64,000 nucleotides of DNA, from assembly GCA_947472885.1 (NCBI GenBank), contig CANJBX010000001.1, positions 1-64,000 of the forward strand, in the 5' to 3' direction. This stretch comes from Hyphomicrobiaceae bacterium (GTDB lineage: Bacteria > Pseudomonadota > Alphaproteobacteria > Rhizobiales > Xanthobacteraceae). The translations under genes were made by a program, and so were the position numbers. Under the pieces are notes generated by a model. It saw nothing but the letters and a program-made list of their open reading frames with translations. It did no database searches and was not told where the DNA came from. Of the stretch, positions 55,877-64,000 are shown piece by piece (within the stretch, counting starts at the first letter, position 1; each line of letters starts with the position of its first letter).

Positions 55877-56294
55877 CGCCGTCATTGGATTTTCCGGAAA
55901 TGCCGGCGCGCTTCCGCGCATTTCGCTGAAAACAGCGCCACAACCTCTCGGAGATGGCGTTTTGTCGCAGAAAACGCGTCGAAAACCGGAAAAATTTGCA
56001 TTTTCTGTCACCGAAAGCCGCTTCCAGGCTTCAAAATCTGAATTGTTGAGTGGCTGCAACACCCTGAAATGATTCAATAAAAAAGCGCTTTTTTGCCTAT
56101 TTCTTTGGCAAATGCCGCGTCTATGCGCTTGAAGGAAATCAGTGCGCCGATGTTAATCCGTATTAGTAATTTCGCAGTTGTGGTTGGCCTGTCGGGGGAC
56201 AACGACTTCACTTCGCGAGGTTGTCGCTGAGGGTCTTGAGATCCACCCAACGACGGGATGGGAAAAGGTCGAAAGAGTGAGAAGGGGCTTACTG
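55877..56294. other. AT-rich leader region of the porin gene
   Basis: 418 bases without a gene. It includes a perfect 16-bp palindrome AAAAAAGCGCTTTTTT (56079-56094) and a hairpin GACAAC...GTTGTC (about 56198-56226). The palindrome could end glcF transcription in either direction. The porin leader may be long. Confidence 0.5.
56079..56094. terminator. A/T palindrome, possible bidirectional terminator
   Basis: AAAAAAGCGCTTTTTT is perfectly self-complementary and AT-rich compared with its surroundings. It is only an 8-bp stem with no room for a loop, so the call is tentative. Confidence 0.4.
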
Positions 56295-57260
56295 ATGAAG
56301 AAAGTAGTATTGTCGGCACTCGCCGCAATCGCGTTTTCGACCGCGTCATACGCGGCGGATATGAAAATGGTTACGAAGGCTCCGATGGCACCGCCGCCGA
56401 GCCCGTGGGATCTCGCCTTCGGCGCAGGTATCATGAACGACTACATCTTCCGCGGCGTCACGCAGTCGAACCACAAGGGTTCGGTCGCGGCGTATTTCGA
56501 GCCGCGCTACAACATCAACGCGAACCTGCAGGCTTACGTCGGCATCGCCGGTGAAAGCATCAGCTTCCCGAACCGTGCTGCTGGCGAAATCGATCTCTAC
56601 GCTGGTATCCGCCCGACCTTCGGCGCCCTCGCGCTCGATTTCGGCTACTGGTACTACTACTATCCGGGTGGACAGTGCTTCGGCGGCTGCCCCGGTATTG
56701 CAGCGCTCCCGAACGGCAACTTTGCCAAGGCTGATGCCAGCTTCTGGGAAGTCTACGCCAAGGGTACCTGGACTGTTAACGACCAGTGGGCGCTCGGCTT
56801 CAACGTGTTCGCCACCCCGAACTTCCTTCAGCTCGGCGCTGATGGCCAGTACGTGTCGGGTACTGTGAAGTACACCGCTCCGACTTCCGCTGCGCTGTGG
56901 AACTCGGTCGGCTGGTACGTGTCGGGTGAACTCGGACAGCAGTTCCTCGGCAGCAGCGACGCGTTCTACGGCACCGGCATCGTCGGCAACCCGTTCCGCT
57001 TCAGCGTCCCTTACAAGGACTACACGACCTGGAACGTTGGCGTCGGCTTCACCTACAAGGTGTTCACCCTCGACCTGCGTTACTCTGACACCGACATGTC
57101 TGAATCGGAATGCAACATCTTCACCAGCGACCACACTGCTGGCGGCCCGACTGTCGCCAACACCACCCTCTCCAATCCGGGTGGCCTCGGTTCGAAGTGG
57201 TGCGGCGCGGCATTCGTTGCCAAGCTCTCCTTCGACATGACGCTCGGCGCACTGAAGTAA
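56295..57260 (+). CDS. TorF-family putative outer-membrane porin
   Basis: A 321-residue outer-membrane beta-barrel protein. The signal peptide ends 'ASYAAD'. The family pattern is 'PWDLAFGAGIMNDYIFRGVTQSNHKGSVAAYFEPRYNINANLQAYVGIAGES' (Gcw_chp/TorF), and it ends with an aromatic/hydrophobic barrel-type strand '...VAKLSFDMTLGALK'. These proteins are thought to be substrate-specific channels. Codon use is distinctly biased, suggesting high expression. A clear terminator follows at 57290. Confidence 0.87.
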   Translation: MKKVVLSALAAIAFSTASYAADMKMVTKAPMAPPPSPWDLAFGAGIMNDYIFRGVTQSNHKGSVAAYFEPRYNINANLQAYVGIAGESISFPNRAAGEIDLYAGIRPTFGALALDFGYWYYYYPGGQCFGGCPGIAALPNGNFAKADASFWEVYAKGTWTVNDQWALGFNVFATPNFLQLGADGQYVSGTVKYTAPTSAALWNSVGWYVSGELGQQFLGSSDAFYGTGIVGNPFRFSVPYKDYTTWNVGVGFTYKVFTLDLRYSDTDMSESECNIFTSDHTAGGPTVANTTLSNPGGLGSKWCGAAFVAKLSFDMTLGALK

Positions 57261-57289
57261 GTCTTTAGACTTCAGTCAGCTACAAGATC

Positions 57290-57319
57290 GGCGGCAGCCT
57301 TCGGGCTGCCGCCTTTTTT
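57290..57319 (+). terminator. Rho-independent terminator of the porin gene
   Basis: Perfect 10-bp stem GGCGGCAGCC / GGCTGCCGCC, UUCG tetraloop, six T residues. Confidence 0.95.
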
Positions 57320-57419
57320 ATGTGCCGAGGCGTGGATGCCTGTAATTCTTTGCGCATGACCGTCACGAAAAAGTCTGCGATGAATCGCGGCGTCGCATTC
57401 ATACTGGCCAGGGACTGCC

Positions 57420-57938
57420 GTGCGAAATTTCCGGCTCAAAAGTTTCTGGTCGAAGGATGACGGGCCAATGGTTGATGGCCGGCCGCTTGCGCTCATCCTC
57501 GCGGGTGCTGCCGGCGGCGCCGTCGCAAGCTGGTTGATGGGGTATCTCTCGAACACCGCCATGCTGCCGCTGGCCGTCGTGCCGTTCGCAACTTCCATCC
57601 TCGTGGTGATGGGAACGCCGGAAGCCGAGCCGGCGCAGCCGCGCGCGCTGGTCGGTGGACATTTGATCTCGACGCTGGTTGGTCTCGCGATGGTTCACCT
57701 GACCGGGCCATCGCCTGTTGCGGCAGCAGCTGCGGTCGGCATCGCCATGCTGGCGATGCACCTCACACGCACTTTCCATCCGCCAGCCGGCATCGATCCG
57801 CTGATCATTGTCTATCAGGATATGGGATGGAGCTTCCTGCTGATGCCGGTCGCGGTCGGCGCGCTGCTGCTCGCCGCGTTTGCCTTTGTCTGGCACAACG
57901 CGTCGCGCCGGGGCTCGTGGCCGGCGCGGTGGTGGTAA
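57420..57938 (+). CDS. HPP-family membrane protein
   Basis: A 172-residue protein with four hydrophobic segments. 'LTRTFHPPAGIDPLI' has the HPP motif, and 'MGTPEAEPAQPRALVGGHLISTLVGL' is conserved. Some HPP proteins transport nitrite or sit in chloroplast or bacterial membranes; the role here is unknown. The start GTG 57420 is provisional. Confidence 0.85.
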   Translation: MRNFRLKSFWSKDDGPMVDGRPLALILAGAAGGAVASWLMGYLSNTAMLPLAVVPFATSILVVMGTPEAEPAQPRALVGGHLISTLVGLAMVHLTGPSPVAAAAAVGIAMLAMHLTRTFHPPAGIDPLIIVYQDMGWSFLLMPVAVGALLLAAFAFVWHNASRRGSWPARWW

Positions 57939-57945
57939 CTTAAAT

Positions 57946-59685
57946 CTACCTCGCGATTGCAGTCTCGCGAAGCTGCGCGCTCTTGCCGTCGCGGGTGACT
58001 TCCAGCCGCCGCTGATGGAATGCGGCAAGCGTCGAGCGGTGGCCGATGGAAATGACTGCAGTTTCGGGAAGCCGCTCACCGATCAGCTTGTAAAGCGTAG
58101 CCTCCGCGGGTTCGTCGAGCGAGGCGGTCGCCTCGTCAAGGAACAGGAAATCCGGGGCGTTCAGCAGCGCACGGGCGATGCCGAGCCGCTGCTGCTCGCC
58201 AAGCGACAGCATGCGGCTCCAGTGTGCTTCCTCGCCAAGCCTTTCCGTCAATGCCGGCAGGCCGACGGCGGCGATGGCGTCGCGTACTCTCGCGGCGTCG
58301 AATGCTTCCGGCAGTGCCGGATAGGCGATGGCAGCATGCAGCGTTCCGATGGGCAAATAAGGGCGCTGCGGCAACACCATGACATGCGCATTGGCGGGCA
58401 GGGTGACGGTGCCTGAGCCGAATGGCCAGATGCCGGCGATGGCGCGGAACAGGGTCGATTTTCCCGAGCCTGATGGGCCGTTGACCAGCACATGATCGTG
58501 CGGGCGGATTGCGACCCCATTCGCATCGAGCAGGGATTGGCCGTTCGGCAAGCGCAGATCGAGGTTGTCGATACTCACCCCGGCAGCACCGTCGCCTGTC
58601 GTGACCTTGATCGCCTGCGGATCGTCCGCGATGCGGTGGCCACCCGCGACCGCCGCCTCGAAGCCGTCGATCCGCTCGATCACGGAGCGCCATTCGGCAA
58701 GCTGCCGGTAAGAGCTGACGAAGAACGACAATGCGCCTTGCACGCTGCCGAATGCGGAAGAGGTCTGCATCAGGCCGCCCAGCTGGATAGCGCCCGCGAA
58801 ATAGGCTGGGCTGACGACGATGAACGGAAACACGTTGGAAAACTGGTTATAGCCGGCGGTGAACGACGTCAGCTTCTTTTGCCGTGACATCATCGCGAGC
58901 CAGTTCGCGACGACAAAGGAAAACCGTTCGAGCAGCCGGTTACGCTCCGCGGTCTCGCCGCGAAGCAATGCAATTTGTTCGGCGTTCTCACGCACGCGCA
59001 CCAGGTTGAAGCGGAAGTCTGCCTCGTAGCGCTGCTGATTGAAGTTAAGTCCGATCAGCGGGCGGCCGATCAGGTGGGTGATCCAGGTGCCGAAGACGGC
59101 GTAAATCAGGGCGCTCCAGACCAGATAGCCGGGGATCGCCATATCGACGCCGAACAGCCGCAGCGGGGCCTCGTTCGAAAGCGACCACAGGATAACGACG
59201 AACGAACCGAGCGTAACGACCGAGGACAGCAATCCAACGCCGATGGAGAGCGTGCGATCAACAAATAACTGGATGTCGTCGGAAATGCGCTGGTCCGGGT
59301 TGTCGGCCGCGTCGCCGAGCAATTGCATGCGGTAATGGTTGCCACCGTCCAGCCACTGGGTGAGGTAGCGGTTGGTCATGAACCGCCGCCAGCGGATCTG
59401 GAGCCACTGGTTGAGATAGAGCTGGTAGACCGCCAGCACGATGAAAATCGCCGCCAGTGCACAAAAGTAGAGCAGCTCAGAGACGAACGTGTCCCAGTTC
59501 TTTTCCTGCAGGGCATTATAGAACCGCGCATTCCACTGGTTGATCAGCACCGAAATCGCCACGATTCCCAGTTCGATGGCGATGACGGCGGCGAGCAGTC
59601 CCCGCCCGGCCCAGCGGTCCTCGGAACGGAAATAGGGGACACTTAGCCGCCACAGCAGGGCGAGCGTCGATAAGAGGCGTGTCAC
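57946..59685 (-). CDS. ABC transporter, fused membrane and ATPase (SbmA/BacA, YddA type)
   Basis: A 579-residue half-transporter. The N-terminal membrane domain has about six helices with 'WRRFMTNRYLTQWLDGGNHYRMQLLGDAADNPDQRISDDIQLFVD', the SbmA/BacA signature. The ATPase domain has Walker A 'LVNGPSGSGKSTLFRAIAGIW', signature 'LSLGEQQRLGIARALL' and Walker B 'FLFLDEATASLDEP'. Relatives handle peptides, vitamin B12 or long-chain acyl groups. The substrate is not determined. Confidence 0.9.
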   Translation of the reverse strand: MTRLLSTLALLWRLSVPYFRSEDRWAGRGLLAAVIAIELGIVAISVLINQWNARFYNALQEKNWDTFVSELLYFCALAAIFIVLAVYQLYLNQWLQIRWRRFMTNRYLTQWLDGGNHYRMQLLGDAADNPDQRISDDIQLFVDRTLSIGVGLLSSVVTLGSFVVILWSLSNEAPLRLFGVDMAIPGYLVWSALIYAVFGTWITHLIGRPLIGLNFNQQRYEADFRFNLVRVRENAEQIALLRGETAERNRLLERFSFVVANWLAMMSRQKKLTSFTAGYNQFSNVFPFIVVSPAYFAGAIQLGGLMQTSSAFGSVQGALSFFVSSYRQLAEWRSVIERIDGFEAAVAGGHRIADDPQAIKVTTGDGAAGVSIDNLDLRLPNGQSLLDANGVAIRPHDHVLVNGPSGSGKSTLFRAIAGIWPFGSGTVTLPANAHVMVLPQRPYLPIGTLHAAIAYPALPEAFDAARVRDAIAAVGLPALTERLGEEAHWSRMLSLGEQQRLGIARALLNAPDFLFLDEATASLDEPAEATLYKLIGERLPETAVISIGHRSTLAAFHQRRLEVTRDGKSAQLRETAIAR

Positions 59686-60001
59686 GGGCTTCTCCAGGGT
59701 GGCGGAAACTGAGCGGTTGAAATGGCGAGACCGTTAGCCGCGGCCGGTCAGCGGAATCGGCAGGTCGGTCGGTCTGACTGCCCCATTAGCATGAAAAATG
59801 GCGGATAGCCGTTCGTTCAGGGGTCAAGTCATGGTGAGTTATCAGATGGTCGCAGGCCGGAATTCCCGAGAATCCGGCTGCGAGGCTTGTGGAATGCCAC
59901 CAAGTCTGGTCACATTGAGGGGTCACAGCCCATAATAACGGGCCGGGACAAACGTTATTTTTAGAACGGCGCGCTTAACCGACGCCGGCAGGGAGGGGTG
60001 A
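59686..60001. other. Divergent promoter region for the ABC and TRAP genes
   Basis: These 316 bases contain the promoters of both genes; I see no clear consensus. A GGAGGGG site lies just before the TRAP binding-protein start. Confidence 0.4.
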
Positions 60002-61150
60002 ATGTCAAAAAGCGATATCTCGCGCGATTCCAAAATTGCAACACGTCGTAAGTTTCTCGGCGGCATGGCCGCAGCCACTACTGCAGCGGTCGCTGCACCG
60101 AGTGTTGTCAAGGCGCAGGGCGTGACCAGCATGCGCTGGCAGAGCACATGGCCGGCGAAGGACATCTTCCACGAATACGCGAACGACTTTGCCAAGAAGG
60201 TCAACGATATGACCGGCGGCGACCTCAAGATCGAGGTGTTGCCCGCTGGCGCAGTCGTTCCGGCGTTTCAATTGCTCGACGCCGTCTCGAAGGGCGTGCT
60301 CGACGGCGGTCACGGCGTGCTGGTTTATCACTACGGCAAGCAGACTGCGCTGGCGCTGTGGGGCTCGGGTCCGGGCTGGGCGATGGACGCCAACATGCTG
60401 CTGTCCTGGCACAAGTACGGCGGCGGCAAGGAGCTGCTTGCCGAACTCTATGCCTCGATCGGCGCAAACGTCGTGTCGTTCCCGTATGGACCGATGCCGA
60501 CGCAGCCGCTTGGCTGGTTCAAGAAGCCGGTTACCAAGGCCGAAGACATGAAGGGCCTGAAGTATCGCACCGTGGGCATTTCGATTGACGTGTTCACGGG
60601 TATGGGCCTCGCGGTCAACGCGTTGCCCGGCGGCGAAATCGTGGCTGCGATGGATCGCGGCTTGCTCGATGCGGCTGAATTCAACAACGCCACGTCGGAT
60701 CGCATACTCGGCTTTGCCGACGTTTCGAAGGTCTGCATGCTGCAGAGCTATCATCAGAACGCCGAGCAGTTCGAGATCATGTTCAACAAGGACAAATACA
60801 ACGCGTTGCCGGAAAAGATGCGCTCGATCATCGTAAATGCGGTGGAAGCGGCCAGCCAGGACATGTCGTGGAAGGCAGTTGATCGGTACTCGCAGGACTA
60901 CATCGAGTTGCAGACCAAGGACAACGTCAAGTTCTACAAGACGCCGGATAGCATCTTGAAGCAGCAACTTGAAATCTATGACGAAGTCGTCAAGAAGAAG
61001 TCGGCGGAAAATCCGCTGTTCAAGAAAATCGTCCAGTCCCAGCTCCAGTTTGCCGAACGCACGACGCGTTGGGAGCAGGACACGGTCGTAAACCGCAAAA
61101 TGGCGTTTGACCATTATTTCGGTGCGAACGGGGCGGCGAAGAAGATCTAA
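60002..61150 (+). CDS. TRAP transporter substrate-binding protein (DctP family)
   Basis: A 382-residue periplasmic protein. It has a twin-arginine signal, 'TRRKFLGGMAAATTAAVAAPSVVKAQG', followed by 'MRWQSTWPAKDIFHEYANDFAKKVNDMTGGDLKIEVLPAG' and 'KPVTKAEDMKGLKYRTVGISIDVFTGMGLAVNALPGGEIVAAMDRGLLDAAEF', which contain the conserved Arg that binds carboxylates. Similar proteins (TakP type) bind alpha-keto acids; that ligand is only a suggestion. A stem-loop separates it from the membrane genes. The first codon is a GTG preceded by GGAGGGG. Confidence 0.92.
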   Translation: MSKSDISRDSKIATRRKFLGGMAAATTAAVAAPSVVKAQGVTSMRWQSTWPAKDIFHEYANDFAKKVNDMTGGDLKIEVLPAGAVVPAFQLLDAVSKGVLDGGHGVLVYHYGKQTALALWGSGPGWAMDANMLLSWHKYGGGKELLAELYASIGANVVSFPYGPMPTQPLGWFKKPVTKAEDMKGLKYRTVGISIDVFTGMGLAVNALPGGEIVAAMDRGLLDAAEFNNATSDRILGFADVSKVCMLQSYHQNAEQFEIMFNKDKYNALPEKMRSIIVNAVEAASQDMSWKAVDRYSQDYIELQTKDNVKFYKTPDSILKQQLEIYDEVVKKKSAENPLFKKIVQSQLQFAERTTRWEQDTVVNRKMAFDHYFGANGAAKKI

Positions 61151-61166
61151 CGATACGTCGAACTGG

Positions 61167-61202
61167 CAAAGCACCATTCGGAATCGGCCGGATGGTGCTT
61201 TG
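61167..61202 (+). terminator. Intra-operon stem-loop after the TRAP binding-protein gene
   Basis: Perfect 11-bp arms CAAAGCACCAT / ATGGTGCTTTG with a 14-base loop. There is no long T-run. It may stabilise the upstream mRNA or weaken transcription of the membrane genes. Confidence 0.65.
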
Positions 61203-61261
61203 TCGTTCCTGTAAATCCCTCGGGTAGCACTTGTTATCCTCCTAACTAACGGCGGCGGAGT

Positions 61262-61930
61262 ATGAGCGTCCAGAAGTTCCTCCATACGATCGACGGCATC
61301 AGTACGTGGGTCGGCAAGGCCGCGGCCTGGTTGATTATCGCTTTAATGCTGGCGGTCTGCATCGAAGTGTTCAAACGCTACATCCTGAACGCGCCTACGG
61401 CGTGGATCTTCGATCTCGATAACATGCTGTACGGATCGCTGTTCATGCTGTGTGGTGCCTATACGCTGGCGCAAAATGCCCATGTGCGCGGCGACTTTCT
61501 TTACAGCTCCATGAAACCGAGAACGCAGGCGACGCTCGACCTCATTCTCTACGTCGTGTTCTTCATTCCTGGCATTGCCGCGCTTATCTACGCTGGCTAT
61601 TCCTATGCTGCAGATTCCTGGCGCATTCTGGAACACTCCACCGTTACGTCGGACGGCCCGCCGGTCTATCATTTCAAGTCGGTAATCCCGATTGCTGGTG
61701 CGTTTGTCATGCTGCAGGGCTTTGCCGAAATCGTGCGTTCCGTCGTTTGCCTCAAGACTGGCGAATGGCCCAGCCGCCTGCACGATGTGGCGGAAACCGA
61801 TGTTATCGAGCAACAGTTGGCCAACAGCGAATACGTCGATGAAGAGTCGCGCAAGATCGCCATTGAAGGAGCCAAGAAAATAGACGAGGTCGCGCGCCAG
61901 CGTGGCATGGGCGGGGAGTTGAACTCATGA
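61262..61930 (+). CDS. TRAP transporter small permease (DctQ family)
   Basis: A 222-residue membrane protein with four helices (about 18-36, 60-78, 95-115, 140-160). 'LDNMLYGSLFMLCGAYTLAQNAHVRGDFLYSSMKPR' is the DctQ motif. A hydrophilic C-terminal tail of about 45 residues is longer than usual. It overlaps the large permease start by four bases. Confidence 0.92.
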   Translation: MSVQKFLHTIDGISTWVGKAAAWLIIALMLAVCIEVFKRYILNAPTAWIFDLDNMLYGSLFMLCGAYTLAQNAHVRGDFLYSSMKPRTQATLDLILYVVFFIPGIAALIYAGYSYAADSWRILEHSTVTSDGPPVYHFKSVIPIAGAFVMLQGFAEIVRSVVCLKTGEWPSRLHDVAETDVIEQQLANSEYVDEESRKIAIEGAKKIDEVARQRGMGGELNS

Positions 61931-63678
61931 GCGATCCCGCACTCGGACTACTGATGCTCAGCCTCATCGTGGTGGTTATCATGATGGGGTTCCCGACAGC
62001 GTTCACGCTGATGGGCCTTGGCATCATGTTCGGCTTCAAGGCCTTCTACGATCCAACGCACGGCTTTCTGGATAACAAGGTTTTCGACCTGATGGTCCAG
62101 CGCACCTATGGCGCCATGACCAACGACGTACTGATCTCGATCCCGCTGTTTGTGCTGATGGGATACGTGATGGAGCGCGGCGCGCTGGTCGACAAGATGT
62201 TCTATTCGATCCAGCTTGCCTTCCGGCGTGTGCCAGCATCGCTCGCCGTCGCGACGCTGGTCGTGTGTACGTTCTGGGGCATCGCATCCGGCCTTGTCGG
62301 CGCGGTGGTGGTGCTGATGGGCGTTATCGCATTCAATCCGATGCTGCGCGCGGGCTATGACGTGAAGCTCGCATCGGGCGTCATCACGGCCGGCGGCACG
62401 CTCGGCATCCTGATTCCGCCGTCGGTGATGATTATCGTGTATGCCGCGGTGGCGGGACAGTCGGTGGTGAAACTTTACGCCGCCGCGATGTTCCCCGGTT
62501 TCTTTCTGGCATTCCTCTATCTCGTCTATATCATCGGCTGGGCGTTGATAAATCCGAAGATCGCGCCGCCGCTGCCCGAGGAGCAGACGCGGGTGCCGGT
62601 GCCCGAGTGGCAACGCAAGATGCAGGCTGCCTATTCCAAGAATATGTTCGTCGCTCTGGTCTCGTCGCTGTTTTCGCCGAGCAAGGCGATGCAGATCGAG
62701 ACAGAGAGCGGCCGTATCAATTACTGGATGCTGGTCAAGAGTTTCTGTATCTCGCTGGTCCCATTCATTCTGACAGGCGGCACTATTCTGCTCATCTACT
62801 GGTATGTGGTGATCCACCAGCAGGCTGGTGTCGAAGTTGTGACGCAAGGCGTCGAGCAGCTCGGCACGCCGGGGCTTGCGACCAGAGCCGCAACCGAGGC
62901 GGAGAAGGGGCCGTCTGCGGCGTTCTATTACTGGTTCGGCGCGATCTCACTGGTTATGATGTTCTTCCAGGGGCGTTACTATTTTCGAATGGATGCCGAA
63001 CGCTTCGAAGTGCTGAAGCTGTTGACTTCGTCGGTCATGCCGCTCGGCATTCTCACCGTCATCGTGCTTGCCGTCATTCTGTTGGGCATCACGACGGCGA
63101 CCGAGTCCGCAGGCGTCGGCGCGGCGGGTGCCTTCGTCCTCGCATTCTATGCGCGAACGCTGAACTGGAAGCGCACCAAGGAAGCGGTGTTCCTGACGGC
63201 GAAGACGACAGCCATGGTGTGCTGGCTGTTCGTTGGCTCGGCGCTGTTCTCCGGCGTATTCGCGATCCTTGGCGGGCAGGCACTGGTCGAGCAGTGGGTG
63301 CTGTCGCTCAACATGTCGTCGATCCAGTTCATGATCCTGTCGCAGGCGATGATCTTCGTGCTGGGCTGGCCGCTGGAATGGACAGAGATCATCGTGATCT
63401 TCGTGCCGATCTTCCTGCCGCTCCTCAAGCACTTCAGCATTGATCCGGTACTTTGGGGCACGCTGGTGTTCGTCAACCTGCAGGCGGCGTTCCTGTCGCC
63501 GCCGGTGGCGATGTCGGCGTTCTACCTCAAGGGCGTCGCGCCCAAGCACGTCACGCTCAACCAGATTTTCAGCGGAATGATGCCGTATATGTTGATCGTG
63601 ATTGTCTGCATGATCTTCATGTATATCTGGCCGGGTATGACGCTCTGGCTGCCGAACTATCTTTACGGCGGCAACTGA
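61927..63678 (+). CDS. TRAP transporter large permease (DctM family), extended
   Basis: A 583-residue membrane protein. DctM motifs include 'MGFPTAFTLMGLGIMFGF', 'IPLFVLMGYVMERGALVDKMF' and 'GGTLGILIPPSVMIIVYAAVAGQSVVKLYAAAMFPGF'. Typical DctM proteins are about 430 residues; this one has roughly 140 extra residues near positions 210-350 that include two hydrophobic segments. Similar extended forms occur in keto-acid-type TRAP systems. With DctQ and the DctP protein it imports a carboxylate using a sodium gradient (family knowledge). Confidence 0.92.
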   Translation: MSDPALGLLMLSLIVVVIMMGFPTAFTLMGLGIMFGFKAFYDPTHGFLDNKVFDLMVQRTYGAMTNDVLISIPLFVLMGYVMERGALVDKMFYSIQLAFRRVPASLAVATLVVCTFWGIASGLVGAVVVLMGVIAFNPMLRAGYDVKLASGVITAGGTLGILIPPSVMIIVYAAVAGQSVVKLYAAAMFPGFFLAFLYLVYIIGWALINPKIAPPLPEEQTRVPVPEWQRKMQAAYSKNMFVALVSSLFSPSKAMQIETESGRINYWMLVKSFCISLVPFILTGGTILLIYWYVVIHQQAGVEVVTQGVEQLGTPGLATRAATEAEKGPSAAFYYWFGAISLVMMFFQGRYYFRMDAERFEVLKLLTSSVMPLGILTVIVLAVILLGITTATESAGVGAAGAFVLAFYARTLNWKRTKEAVFLTAKTTAMVCWLFVGSALFSGVFAILGGQALVEQWVLSLNMSSIQFMILSQAMIFVLGWPLEWTEIIVIFVPIFLPLLKHFSIDPVLWGTLVFVNLQAAFLSPPVAMSAFYLKGVAPKHVTLNQIFSGMMPYMLIVIVCMIFMYIWPGMTLWLPNYLYGGN

Positions 63679-63700
63679 TCGCAGCGCTGCTCAAAAACAA

Positions 63701-63737
63701 AAGCGCCGCCCCGAAAAACGAGGCGGCGCTTTTTTTA
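63701..63737. terminator. Rho-independent terminator after the TRAP operon
   Basis: Perfect 10-bp stem AAGCGCCGCC / GGCGGCGCTT, 11-base loop, TTTTT after it. Because of the A-runs on the other side it may also act for the convergent gene. Confidence 0.92.
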
Positions 63738-63754
63738 TTCTCGCCTGTGCGGGG

Positions 63755-64000
63755 CTAGGAAGCCTTCGCCGGTGTACCAAGATTTTCCCGGAAGAACACA
63801 ATTGTGCGGCCCCATGCAAGGTCGGCGGCTTCCTTGTTGTAGCGCACGCCGGCGGTGTCGTCGTTGAAGGCGTGCTGCGTGCCCGGATAGATGTAGATCG
63901 TATAGCGCTTGTTGCTGGCTTTCAGCGCGGCTTCATAGGCGGCGATGCCCTTGTTGATGTTGTCGTCGTTCTCGGCGTATTGCAGCAGCAGCGGCGATTT
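63755..64000 (-). CDS. Dienelactone hydrolase family protein (C-terminal part)
   Basis: The gene runs off the right edge; 81 C-terminal residues are visible. 'SPLLLQYAENDDNINKGIAAYEAALKA' includes the conserved Asp region, and 'YTIYIYPGTQHAFNDDTAGVRYNKEAADLAWGRTIVFFRENL' carries the catalytic His (T-Q-H-A-F), typical of dienelactone hydrolases. These enzymes open lactones in chlorocatechol or related pathways. The nucleophile is outside the window. Confidence 0.9.
   Translation of the reverse strand, partial: KSPLLLQYAENDDNINKGIAAYEAALKASNKRYTIYIYPGTQHAFNDDTAGVRYNKEAADLAWGRTIVFFRENLGTPAKAS

Overview
The window is GC-rich chromosomal DNA from an alphaproteobacterium, most likely a Hyphomicrobiales (Rhizobiales) lineage near Bradyrhizobium, Rhodopseudomonas or Pseudolabrys. 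This rests on the tolQRAB-pal-cpoB-tilS-ftsH and yebC-ruvC-ruvA-ruvB-ybgC gene orders, on many uptake systems and acid/aromatic-degradation enzymes, and on the palindromic intergenic repeats ("tctcgtgtcccgg...ccgggacacgag", "gatggccgggacaagcccggccatgac", and others) common in that group. No tRNA, rRNA, CRISPR array or complete insertion sequence was seen.

Layout. 1-2.3 kb: a truncated ABC permease remnant, then a 552-residue UGSC-type protein with a Cys-x-x-Cys redox motif. 2.3-11.5 kb, mostly minus strand: a secreted Cache protein, a GMC oxidoreductase, and a gene cluster reading Gfo/Idh dehydrogenase, thioredoxin-reductase-like flavoprotein, a second UGSC-type protein, a Bug/TctC binding protein and an FAD oxidoreductase. 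11.6-24.8 kb: a serine hydrolase with a complete BMP-type (purine/nucleoside-like) ABC importer, an acyl-CoA synthetase, a minus-strand set (quinone reductase-like, alpha/beta hydrolase, MetE-like), a glycine-zipper lipoprotein and an FAD monooxygenase. 24.9-30.4 kb: yebC, a TSUP permease, ruvC, ruvA, an AT-rich membrane gene, ruvB, ybgC. 30.5-35.9 kb: LLM monooxygenase, a toxin-antitoxin pair, a LigB-type dioxygenase, a TetR regulator and a frameshifted DUF2852 gene. 36.1-44.8 kb: the Tol-Pal operon followed by tilS and ftsH. 44.9-57.9 kb: AzlCD, a TPP enzyme, TetR, a YbdK-type ligase, cytochrome c, glcDEF, a TorF-like porin and an HPP protein. 57.9-64 kb: an SbmA/YddA-type ABC exporter, a TRAP transporter and the end of a dienelactone hydrolase gene.

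The main discovery is at 7524-9158. Two open reading frames that look like separate genes are one gene interrupted by an in-frame TGA at 8868-8870. The TGA aligns exactly with the first Cys of the CxxC motif in the paralogue at 617-2275. It is followed 11 nt later by a perfect 6-bp hairpin with a GGUC loop, at the geometry of a bacterial SECIS element. I read it as a selenoprotein (Sec97, motif U-S-T-C) of the UGSC family, co-directional with a thioredoxin-reductase-like gene that may supply its electrons. Having the Cys and Sec versions within about 5 kb of each other is unusual.

Other points worth attention: a structured intergenic element with 20-bp terminal inverted repeats (2983-3158); two strong palindromic operator candidates (34361-34381, 35343-35361); a foreign-looking gene inside ruvAB; and a stem-loop between TRAP genes that could set their expression ratio.
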